From: Candidatus Poribacteria bacterium
GTDB taxonomy: Bacteria > Poribacteria > WGA-4E > WGA-3G
Assembly (NCBI GenBank): GCA_009845505.1
Contig: VXZL01000258.1
Span: 1-8,742, forward strand
DNA length: 8,742 bases
Direction: 5' to 3'
Shown: positions 7,417-8,742 of the stretch, piece by piece
Layout of the letters: the number at the start of each line of letters is the position of its first letter
Numbering within the stretch: position 1 is the first letter of the stretch
Notes under the pieces: model-generated
What the model was told of the DNA's origin: nothing
What the model saw: only the letters and a program-made list of their open reading frames with translations
The model's database searches: none
Program-made: the position numbers and the translations under genes

Positions 7417-7425
7417 GGGTTGCCC
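7405..7425. repeat. Hairpin repeat GGGCAACC-ACAAG-GGTTGCCC
   Basis: A perfect 8-bp inverted repeat with a 5-base loop: arms at 7405-7412 and 7418-7425. It can be extended by two outer A-T pairs if one C is bulged. It lies 46 bases beyond the stop codon of the minus-strand surface-protein gene, so its transcript could fold and stop or protect the message. There is no clear T-run directly after it in that direction, so a classic intrinsic terminator is not well supported. The sequence resembles short intergenic repeats of REP/MITE type. Confidence 0.75.
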
Positions 7426-7470
7426 CTACAGTTAATAGATTTATCCGTGCATCAATTCGGTGATACACTC

Positions 7471-8742
7471 CTATTTCCGTATCAACAGCTTGCGTGTCGC
7501 GGTGAAATCGCCGGCTGTGAGTGTATAGAAATAGAGACCACTCGCGACCTTCTCACCTACACCGTTTCTGCCATCCCAATGGATCGCACGACTCCGAGTA
7601 TGATACATACCCGCAGGTTGATGCCCTAACTTCAGCTCCCGTACCACAACACCCCGTATGTCGTAGATCGTTAGTGTAACTTCCGCCGGTTCAGCGAGTT
7701 GATACGGTATCCACGTTTCAGGATTGAACGGGTTGGGGTAGTTGGTCAAGAGTGCGGTATGCACAGGAATCACAGGCGGTGGAGGTGTTTCAACCGATGG
7801 CGCAGCAGCGGCTTCATCCGTGACATCGATGGTAACGGTGATACGATCTAAGCCATCGTTCCCATCAGAAGCATCGACGGTGACCGTATAGGATGTCTTG
7901 GTTTCAAAATCCAAAGCTGCACTGGTTTGGAGCTGCCCGGTAGTGCTGACAATGCTAAACGAATCCGCGTCCGTGCCACCCAGCGTATAGGTAAGCGTAT
8001 CATTATCCGCATCGGTGGCTGACACAGCATCTCCAATGTTTGTGTTAGATGCCGTATTCTCCGCAACAGTGCGTGTCGCGCTACTGCCCTCTGTGAACAC
8101 AGGTGGGTTGTTATATAAATTAATATCAACCCACGACAGAGATTGGTCATTCTGAAGTTTCTTGAGAAGGTTGTAATCTGAAACTGAAATTGGATTACCT
8201 TTGATCCGTAGAAACATCAGGTTAGACAAGCTATTCAACGGAGATAGATCCCTGATATTATTCCCAGACAGATTGAGATCTGTCAGTTTGGTCAAGCCAC
8301 TCACGGCAGATATATCATTGACATTATTGTTATCCAGATTGAGGTAGCTTAACTGGATCAAGCCACTCACGGCAGATATATCATTGACATTATTGTTATC
8401 CAGATTGAGATAGCTCAGCTGGGTCAAACCACTCAGGTGAGATATATCCGTGATGGAATTATTCTGTAGATAGAGCACTGTCAGTCCGGTGAGCCCACTG
8501 AAATCTCCATGCAGAGAACCGATTTTCTTGTTTGATAGATCCAACGTTGTAATCGTCGCGAGCTGCGCTAAGGACACATCAGGAGTTCCAAGCACATTAA
8601 CAATCGCATCACGCCCAGGTGCCGAGCGGGCACTGACTGTAAGTATGACATTGATCGTGACGGGAATGCTATCGCTACCGTTATTGTCATCGGAAACAGA
8701 GACCGTCACCGAGTAGGACGACTTGGTTTCAAAGTCGAGGGC
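7471..8742 (-). CDS. Surface/secreted cadherin-LRR mosaic protein with FlgD/Por-type C-terminal domain, 5' partial
   Basis: Carboxy-terminal 423 residues of a larger protein; the frame runs out of the right edge, and the GTG at 8709 is internal to a repeat. Numbering from the edge, residues 1-33 are the end of a cadherin-like repeat (ALDFETKSSYSVTV). About 55-205 is a leucine-rich-repeat array (LxxLxxLxLxxNxIxDIS pattern). About 211-308 is a complete cadherin-like repeat with VAEN, the calcium-type DADND and DASDGND motifs. About 309-328 is a proline-rich linker. About 331-423 is a FlgD/Por-secretion-type domain opening with YPNPFNPETWIPYQL and ending in TRKLLIRK. These domains normally mediate calcium-dependent adhesion or protein-protein contact outside the cell, and the last probably serves in export or anchoring. 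The N-terminal signal peptide and any catalytic domain would lie outside the window. The protein is likely large, but its full length and partner are unknown. Confidence 0.9.
   Translation of the reverse strand, partial: ALDFETKSSYSVTVSVSDDNNGSDSIPVTINVILTVSARSAPGRDAIVNVLGTPDVSLAQLATITTLDLSNKKIGSLHGDFSGLTGLTVLYLQNNSITDISHLSGLTQLSYLNLDNNNVNDISAVSGLIQLSYLNLDNNNVNDISAVSGLTKLTDLNLSGNNIRDLSPLNSLSNLMFLRIKGNPISVSDYNLLKKLQNDQSLSWVDINLYNNPPVFTEGSSATRTVAENTASNTNIGDAVSATDADNDTLTYTLGGTDADSFSIVSTTGQLQTSAALDFETKTSYTVTVDASDGNDGLDRITVTIDVTDEAAAAPSVETPPPPVIPVHTALLTNYPNPFNPETWIPYQLAEPAEVTLTIYDIRGVVVRELKLGHQPAGMYHTRSRAIHWDGRNGVGEKVASGLYFYTLTAGDFTATRKLLIRK
7474..7752 (-). other. FlgD/Por-type C-terminal domain (probable sorting or anchoring module)
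   Basis: About 93 residues ending directly at the stop codon. They start with YPNPFNPETWIPYQL, continue with a beta-rich VTLTIYDIRG segment and the WDGRN turn, then GLYFYTLTAGDF and TRKLLIRK. This layout is that of the FlgD-like Ig / Por secretion C-terminal domain, which in type 9-secreting Bacteroidetes directs export. The precise YPNPFNPETWIPYQL form is one I associate with Poribacteria, where the export route is not established. Confidence 0.82.
7819..8112 (-). repeat. Complete cadherin-like repeat of the surface protein
   Basis: About 98 residues with the cadherin-like landmarks in order: PPVF opening, TRTVAEN, IGDAVSATDADND (calcium-site type), FSIVSTTGQLQ, ALDFETKTSYTVTV and DASDGNDGLDRITVTIDV. 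Its later part matches the partial repeat at the right edge: bases 7873-7917 align with 8698-8742 at 33 of 45 positions by eye, and the proteins share ALDFETK-SY-VTV. This suggests several such repeats in the full protein. Confidence 0.85.
8128..8580 (-). repeat. Leucine-rich-repeat array within the surface protein
   Basis: About five consecutive units of roughly 22 residues follow the pattern GLTxLxxLxLxxNxIxDIS, giving repeated LDLSNKKI, LYLQNNSI, LNLDNNNV, LNLDNNNV and LNLSGNNI cores. The last unit (LRIKGNPIS) grades into a capping-like segment ending near WVDINLYNNP. The 22-residue length and the DIS ending resemble the internalin/SDS22-like class. The array lies between two cadherin-like segments. 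Confidence 0.88.
8292..8423 (-). repeat. 66-base tandem duplication encoding two near-identical LRR units
   Basis: Bases 8292-8357 and 8358-8423 are aligned copies with an exact 66-base period. By eye they differ at only four positions, all within the last 14 bases of the + strand copy. Each encodes one 22-residue unit, and the proteins differ only at GLTQLS against GLIQLS. The neighbouring LRR units are far more diverged, so this is a recent in-frame duplication or a gene-converted pair. Confidence 0.93.

Larger units (their letters stand above)
7277..7470. other. Intergenic region with lineage-type repeat material
   Basis: No convincing open reading frame. The part next to the dioxygenase (about 7277-7350) is AT-rich and should hold its promoter, but no good paired -35/-10 was found on the minus strand. 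The part from about 7354 to 7430 is made of short repeats and a hairpin described separately. The rest, 7431-7470, lies just after the stop codon of the surface-protein gene and shows nothing distinct. Confidence 0.7.

Noticed and set aside
8707..8709. GTG as the start of the surface-protein gene
   Set aside because: The frame stays open to the window edge, and the residues before it complete a cadherin-like motif (ALDFETKSSYS), so the gene starts beyond the window.
8489..8716. 75-residue plus-strand frame opposite the surface protein
   Set aside because: The opposite strand encodes recognisable LRR and cadherin sequence in continuous frame, so this is a shadow.

Overview
The window looks like a piece of a Candidatus Poribacteria genome or a close relative. 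This is inference from gene content. The best indicator is the C-terminal surface-protein domain with the motif YPNPFNPETWIPYQL, which recurs in that group. The phytanoyl-CoA dioxygenase-like (PhyH) genes, the cadherin/leucine-rich-repeat mosaic protein and a short GGGCAACC/GGTTGCCC hairpin repeat fit the same picture. No rRNA, tRNA, CRISPR array or transposase gene was seen.

Bases 1-6422 hold five genes on the + strand with short gaps of 64, 16, 13 and 30 bases: a family 5 (peptide/oligopeptide-type) ABC substrate-binding protein cut by the left edge, a D-2-hydroxyacid dehydrogenase, a PhyH-family Fe(II)/2-oxoglutarate dioxygenase, and two paralogous ABC-2 type permeases (NosY/DUF3526-like). 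The last four are tightly packed, each with a visible Shine-Dalgarno sequence, and probably form one transcript. No ATP-binding subunit is present for either transport function.

Bases 6428-7276 on the - strand encode a second PhyH-family dioxygenase that meets the permease operon tail-to-tail with 5 bases between stop codons. Bases 7277-7470 are non-coding and contain a hairpin repeat plus short direct repeats. Bases 7471-8742 on the - strand are the C-terminal 423 residues of a large surface or secreted protein. In protein order these are the end of one cadherin-like repeat, a leucine-rich-repeat array with a near-identical 66-base tandem duplication, a second cadherin-like repeat, a proline-rich linker and a FlgD/Por-type C-terminal domain. 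Its N-terminus lies beyond the right edge.

How the genes work together is inferred only. A solute-binding protein, an oxidising dioxygenase and a 2-hydroxyacid dehydrogenase suggest uptake and oxidative breakdown of an organic compound, and the ABC-2 permease pair would export something or remodel the envelope with an ATPase encoded elsewhere. I found no clear evidence of a wholly new system. The least explained elements are the ATPase-less permease pair, its linkage to the dioxygenases, and the hairpin repeat.
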